NCBI RefSeq assembly: GCF_026343945.1
Contig: NZ_JAPKNJ010000003.1
Coordinates: 1-64,000 of the forward strand
Length of the DNA stretch: 64,000 nt
Direction: 5' to 3'
DNA from: Kaistia algarum
GTDB lineage: Bacteria > Pseudomonadota > Alphaproteobacteria > Rhizobiales > Kaistiaceae
Part shown: one piece after another, positions 44,379 to 54,021 of the stretch
How the letters are laid out: the number at the start of each line of letters is the position of its first letter
How positions within the stretch are numbered: position 1 is the stretch's first letter
Made by a program: the position numbers and the translations under genes
The notes under the pieces: generated by a model
The model's database searches: none
What the model was told of the DNA's origin: nothing
Seen by the model: only the letters and a program-made list of their open reading frames with translations

Positions 44379-46544
44379 GTGGCGGTGGAACTTCTGAAGC
44401 GTATCCGGGCGCGGTTGGATGTGACTTCGCTCGTCGCGGCCATCGGGCTTCTTGGAATTTTCCTGACGATCGCCGGCTCCGCCATTTTCGCGCGGATGGA
44501 GTATTCGCGGCGATTTGATGATATTCGCGCCCAGCTTCGCAGCGAAGACTTCTTCCTGACCGATCACGCCAATCGGCTCTTCGAAGTGGCCCGAGTGGCC
44601 CTCAAAGGTTCGTCAGCGTTAACCGTCGGCCTGGATTGGGACGGGATCGCGTCTTCGACTGAACTTAGCCGGCAGATGACAAGTCTCGTCCGAGCGATTC
44701 CCTATATCGAGGACGTCTGGTTCAATGATGAGACGGGGGAACTGCGCGCCACGACGTTCGACTGGCCGGCTCCGAAATCGAATGCGGCGGATCGAGAGAA
44801 CTTCAAGGCGGCGAAGTTGCCGATCGACGATCTTTTCATCGGGCCGCGAATCGTCGGCCGGGTAACGCACAAGCCGACTTTCCTGCTGTCTAGCCGGCTC
44901 GAAAATCCGGACGGCAGCTTTCGGGGCATGGTCTCCGCAACGGCGGGGATCAGCTATTTCAATGATTATTGGAGCGGCATCGCGCTTCCCTATGATGCAC
45001 GGGTGACGCTGGCCCGAGCGCCGATGGCCGAGGTCGTCGCTCAATTTCCAGATCAAGGTCTGGTCCAGCCCGATGGGCTTGCCGAGCAGATCGCCGAACT
45101 GCCCGCATCCGGGAGCTATTCGAGCCAGGGCGAGGATGAGCGCTTCGGCCAGTTTCGCCGCGTCGGTGACCATCCCCTCTATCTGAGCGTGGATGTCTCG
45201 CGCAGTGCCGTTGTCGCCGGCTGGCAGCAATGGCTCCTGCGCATGCTGGCCTTGCCGGCGATCGCGGTCGTATTGCTCGCGATACTGACGGGGCTCGCTA
45301 TCCGCGATGCGCGGCGCGAGCAGAATGCCCGGCGTTCCCTCGCCGTCGCCAATAACGAGCTGACTTTCGAGATGACGCGCCGGGAGCGCGCCGAGGATCA
45401 GGTTCGCCAGCTTCAGAAAATCGAGGCGATCGGACAGCTTACGGGCGGCATCGCGCATGATTTCAACAACATGCTGGCGATCATCGTCAGCAGTCTGAAT
45501 CTGATTGAACGACGGCTGCAACGCGGCGACACCGATATCGGCAAATATGTTTCGGCCGCGCAAGAGGGCGCGCAGCGCGCTGCCTCCCTGACGCAGCGCC
45601 TCCTCGCCTTTGCGCGCAAACAGCCGCTCTCACCCCAGACTATCGATCCGAACCGGTTCGTTGCCGGCATGTCCGAATTGCTGCAGCGAACGCTGACAGA
45701 GGCGATCCAGATCGAGACGGTTCTGGGTGCCGGGCTATGGAAGACGCACGCCGACCCGGCCCAGCTCGAGAACGCCCTTCTCAACCTCGCGGTGAATGCC
45801 CGTGATTCCATGCCTGAAGGCGGTAAGCTGACGATCGACACAGCCAATGCGAGCCTGGACCCTGGATACGCTTCCGAGCATGCGGGAATACCGGCCGGTC
45901 AGTATGTGCTGATCGCCGTGACGGATACCGGCTCCGGCATGACGCCGGAGGTGGCCAGCAGGGTTTTCGAGCCGTTCTTCACCACAAAGGCCGTCGGCAA
46001 GGGCAGTGGGCTGGGCCTTTCGCAAGTCTATGGCTTCGTCCGGCAGTCCGGCGGCCATGTGAAGATCTATTCCGAGGTGGGACAGGGCACGACGGTCAAG
46101 ATCTATCTGCCGCGCTATTATGGTTCCGACGCGGAGGCCGGACAGGAGCGTTCCGCGTCGGTGCTGGTTCCAGGGGTGCCAGGCGAGGTTGTCCTCCTGG
46201 TCGAGGACGAGCCGGAAGTGCGGCGCCTCACCGTCGATGCGCTGCGCGAGCTGGGTTACACGGTGGTCCACGTCGATCGCGCCGCCGCTGCGCTCGACAT
46301 TGTCCAGTCCGACCGGCGTATTGATCTGTTTTTCACCGACATCGTCATGCCGGAGATGAACGGTCGCCAACTGGCCGAGATGGTGCTCGCGGTTCGGCCT
46401 GGGCTGAAGATTCTCTACATGACGGGCTATACGCGCAACGCGGTCGTGCACAATGGTCTGCTCGACCCCGGCGTCCGCCTCCTCGGCAAGCCGTTCTCGA
46501 TGGAACAATTGGCCGCCAGCGTACGAGGCGCGATCGACGGCTGA
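44379..46544 (+). CDS. Hybrid sensor histidine kinase with periplasmic sensor domain
   Basis: A protein of about 720 residues. A first membrane helix (about residues 17-38) and a second (about 285-305) flank a periplasmic cache-like sensor domain of ~240 residues. A short coiled-coil leads to the kinase: phosphoacceptor box GGIAHDFNNMLAIIVSSLNL, N-box NALLNLAVNARDSMPEGG and the G-box GKGSGLGLSQVYGFV. A receiver domain ends the protein, with Asp in LFFTDIVMPEMNGRQ and Lys in LLGKPF. The start is uncertain: GTG at 44379 or 44385, or TTG at 44355. No response-regulator gene is adjacent, so its output is unknown. Confidence 0.88.
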   Translation: MAVELLKRIRARLDVTSLVAAIGLLGIFLTIAGSAIFARMEYSRRFDDIRAQLRSEDFFLTDHANRLFEVARVALKGSSALTVGLDWDGIASSTELSRQMTSLVRAIPYIEDVWFNDETGELRATTFDWPAPKSNAADRENFKAAKLPIDDLFIGPRIVGRVTHKPTFLLSSRLENPDGSFRGMVSATAGISYFNDYWSGIALPYDARVTLARAPMAEVVAQFPDQGLVQPDGLAEQIAELPASGSYSSQGEDERFGQFRRVGDHPLYLSVDVSRSAVVAGWQQWLLRMLALPAIAVVLLAILTGLAIRDARREQNARRSLAVANNELTFEMTRRERAEDQVRQLQKIEAIGQLTGGIAHDFNNMLAIIVSSLNLIERRLQRGDTDIGKYVSAAQEGAQRAASLTQRLLAFARKQPLSPQTIDPNRFVAGMSELLQRTLTEAIQIETVLGAGLWKTHADPAQLENALLNLAVNARDSMPEGGKLTIDTANASLDPGYASEHAGIPAGQYVLIAVTDTGSGMTPEVASRVFEPFFTTKAVGKGSGLGLSQVYGFVRQSGGHVKIYSEVGQGTTVKIYLPRYYGSDAEAGQERSASVLVPGVPGEVVLLVEDEPEVRRLTVDALRELGYTVVHVDRAAAALDIVQSDRRIDLFFTDIVMPEMNGRQLAEMVLAVRPGLKILYMTGYTRNAVVHNGLLDPGVRLLGKPFSMEQLAASVRGAIDG

Positions 46545-46594
46545 GTTGAAGCGGTCGGCGGAGGCGGGGAATTCCCGGAAAGGGATGTCGAGCA

Positions 46595-48235
46595 ATGCAG
46601 CGATATCATGGCTTTGTCGTGCCCTCTATTCTGAATCGGTACATCATCTTCGGGCTCTGTTGGCTTCTCGCCGTGATCGCGCTCATCCTCGTGGTCGATA
46701 CAGGACGCTACTGGGTGCCGCTCGGGATATTCCTAGGGCTTGGACTTCTCGGCCTGTACGATATTGTACAGACCCGTCACGCCGTGCTGCGCAATTATCC
46801 GGTCATCGGCCATGCGCGCTATCTCTTCGAGTCCGTGCGACCGGAGCTTCGGCAATATCTCTTCGAGAATGACAGCGACAAGGTCCCGTTCTCGCGCGTC
46901 CAGCGCTCGCTCGTCTATCAGCGGGCGAAGAACGAGCCGGATCAGCGCCCCTTCGGAACGCTGCAGGATGTCTACCAGCGTGGCTATGAGTTCATCGGCC
47001 ATTCGGTCCGCCCCGCCCCGGTTGCGGACCCGAAGACCTTTCGGGTGACGATCGGGAATGATCAGTGCTCGCAGCCCTATTCGGCGTCGGTGCTCAATGT
47101 ATCGGCCATGAGCTTCGGCTCGCTCTCGGCCAACGCGATCCGGGCGCTCAATCGAGGCGCCAGCCTGGGCGGCTTCTGCCACGACACGGGCGAGGGCAGC
47201 GTCAGCCCCTATCATATGGAGAATGGCGGCGATCTGGTCTGGCAGATTGCGAGCGGCTATTTCGGCTGCCGCACCGAGGCGGGGCTGTTCGACCCCGAGA
47301 AGTTCGCGGCCCGCGCTGCCAGCCCACAGATCCGCATGATCGAACTGAAGCTGAGTCAGGGCGCCAAGCCCGGCCATGGCGGCATCCTGCCCGGACACAA
47401 GGTCTCGGCAGAAATCGCAGCGGTTCGCGGCGTGCCGGAGGGCGTCGACTGCATCTCGCCGGCCAGCCATCCAAGCTTCGATACGCCGATCGGCATGTTG
47501 CACTTCCTGGCCGAACTCCGGCGGCTCTCCGGTGGCAAGCCGGTCGGCTTCAAGCTGGCGATCGGCCACCCCTGGCAATTTATGAGCATCGTGAAGGCGA
47601 TGCTCGCGACCGGGATCGTTCCGGATTTCGTGGTCGTCGATGGTTCCGAAGGGGGGACCGGCGCCGCGCCGGTCGAGTTCACCGATCACATCGGCGTGCC
47701 AATGCGCGAGGGACTGCTGTTCGTCCACAACACGCTCGTCGGCGTCGGATTGCGGCATCGGGTCCGCGTCGGCGTCAGCGGCAAGATCATCTCGGCCTTC
47801 GACATGGCCCGCGTTTTCGCGATCGGTGCGGATTGGGCGAACTCGGCGCGAGGCTTCATGTTCGCGATCGGCTGCATCCAGTCGCTGCACTGCCACACGA
47901 ACAAATGCCCGACCGGCGTCGCCACGCAGGACAAGTTACGCCAGCGCTCGCTCGTCGTTCCGGACAAGGCCGATCGCGTCGCCGCCTTCCACCGTCATAC
48001 GCTGGGCGCGCTTGCCGAGATGCTGGCGGCGGCCGGTCTTAGCCATCCCTCCGAACTCGGGCCGCAGCATCTGGCGCAGCGGGTCTCGTCTTCCGAGATT
48101 CAGCTGCTGTCGCAGCTGCATGTCTTCCTGAAGCCCGGCGAACTCCTCGATCCGCCCGAGAGCGCCAGCACAAGCTTCTACCATCGCAGCTGGTCGCTCG
48201 CGCAGGCGGAATCCTTCGACGTGCTGCCGAGCTGA
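46595..48235 (+). CDS. FMN-binding glutamate synthase family protein
   Basis: A 546-residue protein related to the synthase domain of glutamate synthase. Two N-terminal hydrophobic helices (residues ~12-55) anchor it to the membrane. The barrel has SAMSFGSLSANAIRALNRGA near residue 170, ELKLSQGAKPGHGGILPGHK near 250, and DGSEGGTGAAPVEFTDHIG near 350. The iron-sulfur cysteines are in CIQSLHCHTNKCPTGVATQD near 428. It lacks a glutaminase domain, so ordinary glutamate synthesis is unlikely without a partner. Its stop is only 2 bp from the stop of the convergent next gene. Confidence 0.9.
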   Translation: MQRYHGFVVPSILNRYIIFGLCWLLAVIALILVVDTGRYWVPLGIFLGLGLLGLYDIVQTRHAVLRNYPVIGHARYLFESVRPELRQYLFENDSDKVPFSRVQRSLVYQRAKNEPDQRPFGTLQDVYQRGYEFIGHSVRPAPVADPKTFRVTIGNDQCSQPYSASVLNVSAMSFGSLSANAIRALNRGASLGGFCHDTGEGSVSPYHMENGGDLVWQIASGYFGCRTEAGLFDPEKFAARAASPQIRMIELKLSQGAKPGHGGILPGHKVSAEIAAVRGVPEGVDCISPASHPSFDTPIGMLHFLAELRRLSGGKPVGFKLAIGHPWQFMSIVKAMLATGIVPDFVVVDGSEGGTGAAPVEFTDHIGVPMREGLLFVHNTLVGVGLRHRVRVGVSGKIISAFDMARVFAIGADWANSARGFMFAIGCIQSLHCHTNKCPTGVATQDKLRQRSLVVPDKADRVAAFHRHTLGALAEMLAAAGLSHPSELGPQHLAQRVSSSEIQLLSQLHVFLKPGELLDPPESASTSFYHRSWSLAQAESFDVLPS

Positions 48236-48237
48236 AC

Positions 48238-49407
48238 TCAGCCGAGCGCCTGCTCGATATCGGCGATGAGGTCGTCGGCGGATTCGATTCCCGCCGAGAA
48301 TCGGACGAGCGAGTCCGATATGCCGATCGCGGCGCGCTGATCGGCGGGAATCGAGGCGTGGGTCATCGTCGCCGGGTGCTCGATGAGGCTCTCGACGCCG
48401 CCAAGGCTTTCGGCGAGCGTGAAGATCTCCACCCGTTCCAGGAAACGCTTGGTGCCGGCAAGGTCGCGGTCGAAGTCGACGCTGATCATGCCGCCGAAGG
48501 CGTGCATCTGCCGCTTCGCCAGCTCGTGCTGCGGGTGGCTTTCGAGCCCTGGATAGACGACGCGGCGCACGTCGGATCTCTGCTCCAGCCAGCGCGCGAT
48601 GGCGAGGCCGTTCTCCGAGTGCCGCTGCATGCGGAGCGCGAGGGTCTTGAGGCCACGCAGCGCCAGAAAGCTGTCAAACGGTCCCGAAATGGCGCCGACG
48701 GCGTTCTGCAGGAAACGCATCTGGGCGACGAGGTCCGAATTGTCGCCAACCACGACCGTGCCGCCGATCATGTCCGAATGGCCGTTCAGATATTTGGTCG
48801 TCGAATGCACGACGATGTCGAGGCCAAGCTCCAGCGGGCGCTGGACGTAGGGGCTGGCGAAGGTGTTGTCGGCGACGGCGATCAGGCCGCGGCGCTTGGC
48901 GAGTGCGGCCACCGCTTCGAGGTCAACGATGCGCAGCATCGGATTGGTCGGCGTCTCGACCCACAGCATCTTCGTCGTCGGGCGGATCGCCGCCTCGACG
49001 GCGGCGAGGTCGGTGAAGTCGACAAAGTCGACCTCCAGCCCGGCCGAACGCTTGCGAACGCGCTCTAGCAGGCGGAACGTCCCGCCATAGATGTCATCGG
49101 TCGCGACGACATGGTCGCCTGAGGAAAGCAGTTCGAGCGTCGTTGCGATCGCCGCGAGGCCTGAGGCAAAGGCAAAGCCCGCCGTGCCGCTTTCGAGGTC
49201 GGCAATGGCCCGCTCGAAGGCGAAGCGCGTCGGATTCTGCGAGCGCCCATACTCGAAGCCCTTGTGGACGCCGGGGCTCTCCTGCGCATAGGTCGATGTC
49301 GCATAGATCGGCACCATGACGGCGCCGGTCAGCGGATCGTGGCTCTGCCCGCCATGGATGGTCCTCGTAGCGAAGGCGAGGCGGTTCGGTCTTTCGGTAC
49401 GGGTCAA
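48238..49407 (-). CDS. Cystathionine gamma-lyase / gamma-synthase family PLP enzyme
   Basis: A 389-residue PLP enzyme of the Cys/Met metabolism family. Main blocks are HVVATDDIYGGTFRLLERV near residue 98, ADNTFASPYVQRPLELG near 180, and VHSTTKYLNGHSDMIGG near 200 with the PLP lysine. A further typical block is AESLGGVESLIEHPATMTHA. Next to cystathionine beta-synthase (4-bp overlap), gamma-lyase action (cystathionine to cysteine) is most likely, giving the reverse transsulfuration route from homocysteine to cysteine. Gamma-synthase activity cannot be ruled out. Confidence 0.88.
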   Translation of the reverse strand: MTRTERPNRLAFATRTIHGGQSHDPLTGAVMVPIYATSTYAQESPGVHKGFEYGRSQNPTRFAFERAIADLESGTAGFAFASGLAAIATTLELLSSGDHVVATDDIYGGTFRLLERVRKRSAGLEVDFVDFTDLAAVEAAIRPTTKMLWVETPTNPMLRIVDLEAVAALAKRRGLIAVADNTFASPYVQRPLELGLDIVVHSTTKYLNGHSDMIGGTVVVGDNSDLVAQMRFLQNAVGAISGPFDSFLALRGLKTLALRMQRHSENGLAIARWLEQRSDVRRVVYPGLESHPQHELAKRQMHAFGGMISVDFDRDLAGTKRFLERVEIFTLAESLGGVESLIEHPATMTHASIPADQRAAIGISDSLVRFSAGIESADDLIADIEQALG

Positions 49408-50810
49408 GGCGCGAGTCTCACGTGGTTGATCAGGTCCATGCGCGTGATGAGGCCGACAAAATCCTGGCCGTCCATGACGATGGCGACCTCATTGCGCTCG
49501 AACACCGGCAGCAGAGCTTCGATCGGGGCGTTTGCGGGCAGCGTGTTGAGCGTCGTCACCATGGCGTCGGCGACCTTGGCCGCGAAGCTCGGGCCGCTGC
49601 CCTCGTGCGAAATGTGGAGCGAGTTCAACACGTCGCTTTCGTCGAGGATGCCGACCAACTGCCCGTGCTCGATGACGGGAAGCTGCGAGACATCGGCGGA
49701 GCGCATGCGGGCATAGGCGGTCGAGAGCGTGTCGCTGGGCGCAACGGTGACGGCGGCGCCGCCGGCCACCGAACGGGCGACGAGATCGCGAAGATTGCCA
49801 TGGCGGACGCGGTCGGAAAGGCCCTGCTCGGCGACCCAGACGTCGTCGAAGACCTTTGACAGATATTTGTTGCCGCTGTCGCATACGAACGTCACGACGT
49901 TCTTGGCCGTCGTCTGCTCGCGGCAATAGCGCAAGGCTGCCGCCAGCAGCGTACCGGAGGATGAGCCGGCCAGGATGCCCTCGCGGGCGAGAAGGTCTCG
50001 CGCCGTGGCGATGCTCTCGCTGTCGGAAATCGTGAAGGCGCGCGCGACGAGCGAAAGGTCGGCATTGGGCGGCACAAAGTCCTCGCCAATGCCTTCGACC
50101 GCCCAACTGCCCGCCTCGATCATCTGGCCGGTCTCAATCAAGGGAGCCAGCACCGACCCCTTCGGGTCGGCGAGCACCATTTGCGTCGTCGGCGAGACGC
50201 GCTTGAAATAGCGGCCGATGCCGGAAAGCGTTCCGCCGGAGCCGACACCAACGACGATCGCGTCGACCTTGCCGCCCAGCTGCTCGAAGATCTCCGGGCC
50301 GGTCGTCGTCTCATGCGCCAGGGGGTTGGCCGGATTGCCGAACTGGTTGACGTAGAAGCCGCCGGTCTCCTCGGCGATACGCTCGGCCATGTCTTGGTAA
50401 TATTCGGGGTGACCCTTGCCGACATCGGAGCGCGTGGTCCGCACTTCGGCGCCGATGGCACGCAAATGCTGAACCTTTTCACGCGACATCTTGTCGGGAA
50501 CGACGAGGATCAGCCTGTAGCCCTTGGGCAGGCCGACCTGGGCGAGACCGAGGCCCGTATTGCCGGCGGTAGCCTCGACAATGGTCCCGCCCGGCTTGAG
50601 GCGGCCGTCACGCTCTGCCGCGGCGATCATCGACAGCGCGACCCGGTCCTTGATGGAGCCCCCGGGATTCTGGCTTTCGAGCTTCACGAACAGCCGACAG
50701 GGGCCGACATCGAAGGTCGACAGCTCCAGCATCGGCGTCTTGCCGATCAATTCCAGGCTGGAATGCACCAGCTTCGGGATTGGCGGGGAAGAAACCTCAG
50801 TCGTCGTCAT
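49404..50810 (-). CDS. Cystathionine beta-synthase
   Basis: A 468-residue PLP enzyme that joins serine and homocysteine into cystathionine. The PLP lysine is in GGSIKDRVALSMI near residue 37, AGNTGLGLAQVGLPKGYRL is near 64, and the phosphate-binding GVGSGGTLSGIGRYF near 178. The C-terminal ~120 residues are a pair of CBS domains (AYARMRSADVSQLPVIEHGQ, then LPVFERNEVAIVMDGQDFVG). The stop overlaps the start of the gamma-lyase gene by 4 bp. Confidence 0.93.
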   Translation of the reverse strand: MTTTEVSSPPIPKLVHSSLELIGKTPMLELSTFDVGPCRLFVKLESQNPGGSIKDRVALSMIAAAERDGRLKPGGTIVEATAGNTGLGLAQVGLPKGYRLILVVPDKMSREKVQHLRAIGAEVRTTRSDVGKGHPEYYQDMAERIAEETGGFYVNQFGNPANPLAHETTTGPEIFEQLGGKVDAIVVGVGSGGTLSGIGRYFKRVSPTTQMVLADPKGSVLAPLIETGQMIEAGSWAVEGIGEDFVPPNADLSLVARAFTISDSESIATARDLLAREGILAGSSSGTLLAAALRYCREQTTAKNVVTFVCDSGNKYLSKVFDDVWVAEQGLSDRVRHGNLRDLVARSVAGGAAVTVAPSDTLSTAYARMRSADVSQLPVIEHGQLVGILDESDVLNSLHISHEGSGPSFAAKVADAMVTTLNTLPANAPIEALLPVFERNEVAIVMDGQDFVGLITRMDLINHVRLAP

Positions 50811-50952
50811 GAGTCACATCCTGCTGCGGGATCGCAGCGATCGAGTTCGGCATGACGTCTATTCGGAGGCAGCGGCCGGCTCAAGCTCAATGCGGGGTGC
50901 GGCGGTCCGGCCTGTGGAACGATTTTTCTACAATCGGCCCGTCCGGGAGCGA

Positions 50953-51177
50953 CTATGCCGCATGGCTCGCATTTATGGCCCTCGATTCATGCAGCGCCAC
51001 GCGTTCGATCTTCGGGATCAGTTCTTCCTCATACAGATTTCGCTGGTTCTCGTTGAGCACGGTAACGCCGTTCTCGATCACCAGCTTCATCACGCGGAAG
51101 GCATTCGATCGGCGCCGGATCTCGCCTTCTTCGATGAGGCGATCAAGAGCGGCCGTCAGAAACATGCGGCGCATCAT
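50953..51177 (-). CDS. Small hypothetical protein
   Basis: A 74-residue protein beginning MMRRMFLTAALDRLIEEGEI and containing RRRSNAFRVMKLVIENGVTV. It is predicted to be helical and highly charged. A good ribosome-binding site (ATGGGAGAT) precedes the ATG at 51177; a longer frame to 51231 is possible. I do not recognise a family, and no function is proposed. It lies 142 bp upstream of the cystathionine beta-synthase gene on the same strand. Confidence 0.55.
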   Translation of the reverse strand: MMRRMFLTAALDRLIEEGEIRRRSNAFRVMKLVIENGVTVLNENQRNLYEEELIPKIERVALHESRAINASHAA

Positions 51178-51391
51178 GGCGAATCTCCCATCGCATTGAT
51201 TCGTTAATGAAAGAATCCGCCATGGATCCACGGCAGGTCAAGCCGAAGCGGCCCTTATCCGGGCAGAGAGGTCGGTATTCCCCAGCAACGACGTGCTATG
51301 TCTCGGAATGAAGGCGCCATGGTCTCAAATCCGCCATTGCCGGCTAGGGCGTGGGTCCTATAATGCGCGCCGTTGTAGGAGTAGTGATTTC

Positions 51392-51586
51392 ATGAACAAG
51401 AAGCTTACCGTTCTTCGGAGCCGTCTCGTCGAGCAGCAGCAGAAGCTGATCAGCCAGGCGGCCCTCGCAGATGGGCTGCCAACGGACAGCGCCATCCGGA
51501 AGATTTCGGATCTCGAGAACGTGATCATGGCTGTAGAGCACATGATCGAGGAGCTTGGCCCGTCGGGCGCGGGCAAGGGACGCTGA
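51392..51586 (+). CDS. Small hypothetical protein (coiled-coil)
   Basis: A 64-residue charged protein, starting MNKKLTVLRSRLVEQQQKLI and containing AIRKISDLENVIMAVEHMIE. The heptad-like leucine and isoleucine spacing suggests a coiled coil. The ATG at 51392 follows TAGGAG. No family is recognised. It may be co-transcribed with the next small gene. Confidence 0.55.
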   Translation: MNKKLTVLRSRLVEQQQKLISQAALADGLPTDSAIRKISDLENVIMAVEHMIEELGPSGAGKGR

Positions 51587-51683
51587 CACCGTCGGTGTAA
51601 CAGGGCCGCGCGGGTACTCGGCGCGGACGCGGGTTGCGCAAGCGAGCGGTAGTCGCGTCAGCAAAGTGCAGGGGGCGCATGTC

Positions 51684-52043
51684 GTGCTTTTTCCACGGTT
51701 TCGGTCCAGGGAGAGAGATCTCCGAGCCGACATAGAGCGGCTTTCGACGATCCAGGTGGCGATCGATCGGGCCATTGCCGACGCCGCAAGCGAACGAACG
51801 GGGCTGGCCAACCGTGTGGAAGATGCGAGATCGCGCGCGGCCTTTCTCTACGGCGATGTCATCGACGGTGAAGTCGAGGGCGACCGCAAGAGCGCGGCGA
51901 TGATCGTCGATGCCGAGCAACTCCTGGTCAGGGGCGAGCTTCGGCGCGAGGAGCTCGAAGCTCACTTCGAGATCCTGCAGGATTTGAAGCGCAGGATCGA
52001 CGCGGCGATCCAGGCGCTTGCCGAGGAGAACGTCGAGGACTGA
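51684..52043 (+). CDS. Small hypothetical protein (long coiled-coil)
   Basis: A ~119-residue protein consisting mainly of charged helices: FRSRERDLRADIERLSTIQ, ASERTGLANRVEDARSR and LRREELEAHFEILQDLKRR. The start chosen is GTG at 51684 because AGGGGG lies 8 nt upstream; upstream starts in the same frame are possible (from 51555). No signal peptide or membrane helix. I do not recognise the family. It is convergent with the D-threonine-aldolase-like gene, 6 bp apart. Confidence 0.5.
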   Translation: MLFPRFRSRERDLRADIERLSTIQVAIDRAIADAASERTGLANRVEDARSRAAFLYGDVIDGEVEGDRKSAAMIVDAEQLLVRGELRREELEAHFEILQDLKRRIDAAIQALAEENVED

Positions 52044-52049
52044 GCGGTC

Positions 52050-53114
52050 CTAGTCGACTCGTCCCCGCGCCTCGACGCGTTCGGTGCGAACAACTCGGCC
52101 TCCCGAGACGAGATGGACGCGGTCAAACAGATTGACCACCGGGCAGACGTGGTTCGGCAGAATCTGTACCCGCTCCCCGATAGCCGGCTTTTCCTTGGAG
52201 GCCGAAAGGTCGATCGTGCCATGCTCTTCGCTGAGGCCGGCGATCACGGCGTCGGGGTAGCCGAGCATCTGACCATAGCCCGACATGCCGAGCAGGTCGC
52301 TGGTGAGTGATTTGGAGCCGGCATCGACGATCGCCCGTCCGTCGTTGGGGCGGCTTACCACCGTGGTGAGCACCGTCAGCGCGCAGTCATCGATCGTGCC
52401 GACGCCCTTCGCGACCTGGAAGCGGTCGAGATAGATATAGGTGCCCGGACGATATTCGGTGGCGGCGGCCGTCTCGTGCGCATGCCAAAGATCCGGCGTA
52501 CCGCCGGTCGACACGATCTTGGGCGGGAATCCAGCATCCGTCAGTGCTGCGACGGCCGCATCGAGCCAGGCGCGGGCTTCTGCTGCCTTGCCCGTCGCGG
52601 GATAGGTCATGATGCCACCGAAGACGAGGCCCGGCGTCGAAGCGATATGGCGAGCGAGCGCCAGGGCTTCCTCCGGGGTCTGTACGCCGGCACGCCCCAT
52701 GCCCGTATCGCATTCGACGAGCACGACGAGGGGCGTGGCGCTGTCGGCGAAGGCGCGCCCATAGCCGTCGATGACGAAGGCGCTGTCGGCGGTCACGGCG
52801 AGCTTCACCCGTTCGGAAAGCTGGCGCAGCCGGGCCAGCTTCGGCTCGCCGATCAGATTGTAGGGCAGGAAGATATCCTCGATGCCGGCATCGGCCATGA
52901 CCTCGGCCTCGCCGAGCTTCTGGCAAGTGATGCCGATGGCGCCGAGTTCGACCTGGCGCCGGGCGAAGGAGGGCAGCTTGTGCGTCTTGATATGGGGCCG
53001 CAGATGCACGCCATGGGCGTCGGCATAGTCCTGCGCGCGTTTCAAATTCGCCTCGGCCTTATCGAGGTCGATGAGGATGCAGGGCGTTTCGAGCGCGTCG
53101 ATGGATTGGGACAT
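52050..53114 (-). CDS. D-threonine aldolase / D-serine dehydratase-like enzyme
   Basis: A 354-residue PLP enzyme with an alanine-racemase-type N-terminal barrel. The PLP lysine is in RPHIKTHKLPSFARRQ near residue 43. VSTGGTPDLWHAH is near 204, and the C-terminal metal-binding block is ILPNHVCPVVNLFD near 320 (His and Cys ligands). This combination belongs to the DSD1/D-threonine aldolase family that breaks down D-3-hydroxyamino acids. The ATG at 53114 follows AAGGAAA. Its neighbours (RpiR regulator, SDR, RidA) fit amino-acid catabolism. Confidence 0.88.
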   Translation of the reverse strand: MSQSIDALETPCILIDLDKAEANLKRAQDYADAHGVHLRPHIKTHKLPSFARRQVELGAIGITCQKLGEAEVMADAGIEDIFLPYNLIGEPKLARLRQLSERVKLAVTADSAFVIDGYGRAFADSATPLVVLVECDTGMGRAGVQTPEEALALARHIASTPGLVFGGIMTYPATGKAAEARAWLDAAVAALTDAGFPPKIVSTGGTPDLWHAHETAAATEYRPGTYIYLDRFQVAKGVGTIDDCALTVLTTVVSRPNDGRAIVDAGSKSLTSDLLGMSGYGQMLGYPDAVIAGLSEEHGTIDLSASKEKPAIGERVQILPNHVCPVVNLFDRVHLVSGGRVVRTERVEARGRVD

Positions 53115-53137
53115 TGTCGTTTCCTTGCTTGAAAAGG

Positions 53138-54019
53138 TCAGTCGCCGATCGGCAGGCGAGGGTCGTTGTGCTTCAGTGTGTTGATGCTCTGCTTGATGCG
53201 GCGCAGCCGTTCCAGGACCTGCGGACCCAGCGCCTCCGCCGTTGCGATCGCCAGCATGTCGACGCAGCCGATCAGCGCATAGCGGGTTGGGGAGGGGCGC
53301 AGCAGCAGGCCTTCGTCCTCCCCGACCAAGAACGGCACGAGAATTTCGCCGGCATCCGCCAAAGGCGAGCCGGGGGCGGTGACCACGATGGTCGAGGCGC
53401 CGTACTGACGGGCGATGGTGACGGCATCGATGATCGGCCGCACATGGCCGGAGATCGAGAAGGCCACGACCGTCGTTTCCGGACCGGCGGCCGATGCGGT
53501 CATGCGCTGCAATTCGCCATCGGAATAGGCGGCGATCGCGAGGCCCAGGCGAAAGAGGCGATGCTGCAATTCGCTGGCGGCAATCGATGAAGATCCGCCG
53601 GAGCCGAAGGCGAGCACCGAGCGCGCGCCGGCCAGACGCTGCGCCGCGGCCTCGATCCGCTCGGGATCCGCGCTGGCCCTCAGCGTCTCGATCGCGAGGA
53701 TTGCGCCGTCGGCGATGGTGTCGACGATCCGCCGGCGACCTTCGGTGCCTTCGGCGCGCGGATTGAGAAAGACGCCGCCGACAGCCAGTGCCTGGGCCAG
53801 GCGGAACTTGAATTCGCGAATCCCGTCAGCCCCGAGCGTCCGGCAGAATCGCGTCACCGTCGGCTCGCTGACGCCAGCGCGTGCGGCGAGATCGACGATC
53901 GAGGCCTTGGAGGCGAAATCGAGGTCGCCGAGCACCGTCGTTGCGAGTCGGCGGTCGGCGCGGCTGCCGTCCGCCTCGATCTCGCGAAGGCGCGCGATGA
54001 CGTCGATGATCGGCACCAT
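53138..54019 (-). CDS. RpiR/MurR family transcriptional regulator
   Basis: A 293-residue regulator. The N-terminal helix-turn-helix includes SIVDLAARAGVSEPTVTRFC near residue 40, and the C-terminal half is a sugar-isomerase (SIS) effector domain with LAFGSGGSSSIAASELQHRL near 133 and VVAFSISGHVRPIID near 180. It is likely to sense a phosphorylated or related small molecule and control the surrounding genes. The start is ATG at 54019; the frame is open upstream but without homology. It lies between the SDR and D-threonine-aldolase-like genes on the same strand. Confidence 0.9.
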   Translation of the reverse strand: MVPIIDVIARLREIEADGSRADRRLATTVLGDLDFASKASIVDLAARAGVSEPTVTRFCRTLGADGIREFKFRLAQALAVGGVFLNPRAEGTEGRRRIVDTIADGAILAIETLRASADPERIEAAAQRLAGARSVLAFGSGGSSSIAASELQHRLFRLGLAIAAYSDGELQRMTASAAGPETTVVAFSISGHVRPIIDAVTIARQYGASTIVVTAPGSPLADAGEILVPFLVGEDEGLLLRPSPTRYALIGCVDMLAIATAEALGPQVLERLRRIKQSINTLKHNDPRLPIGD

Positions 54020-54021
54020 GG

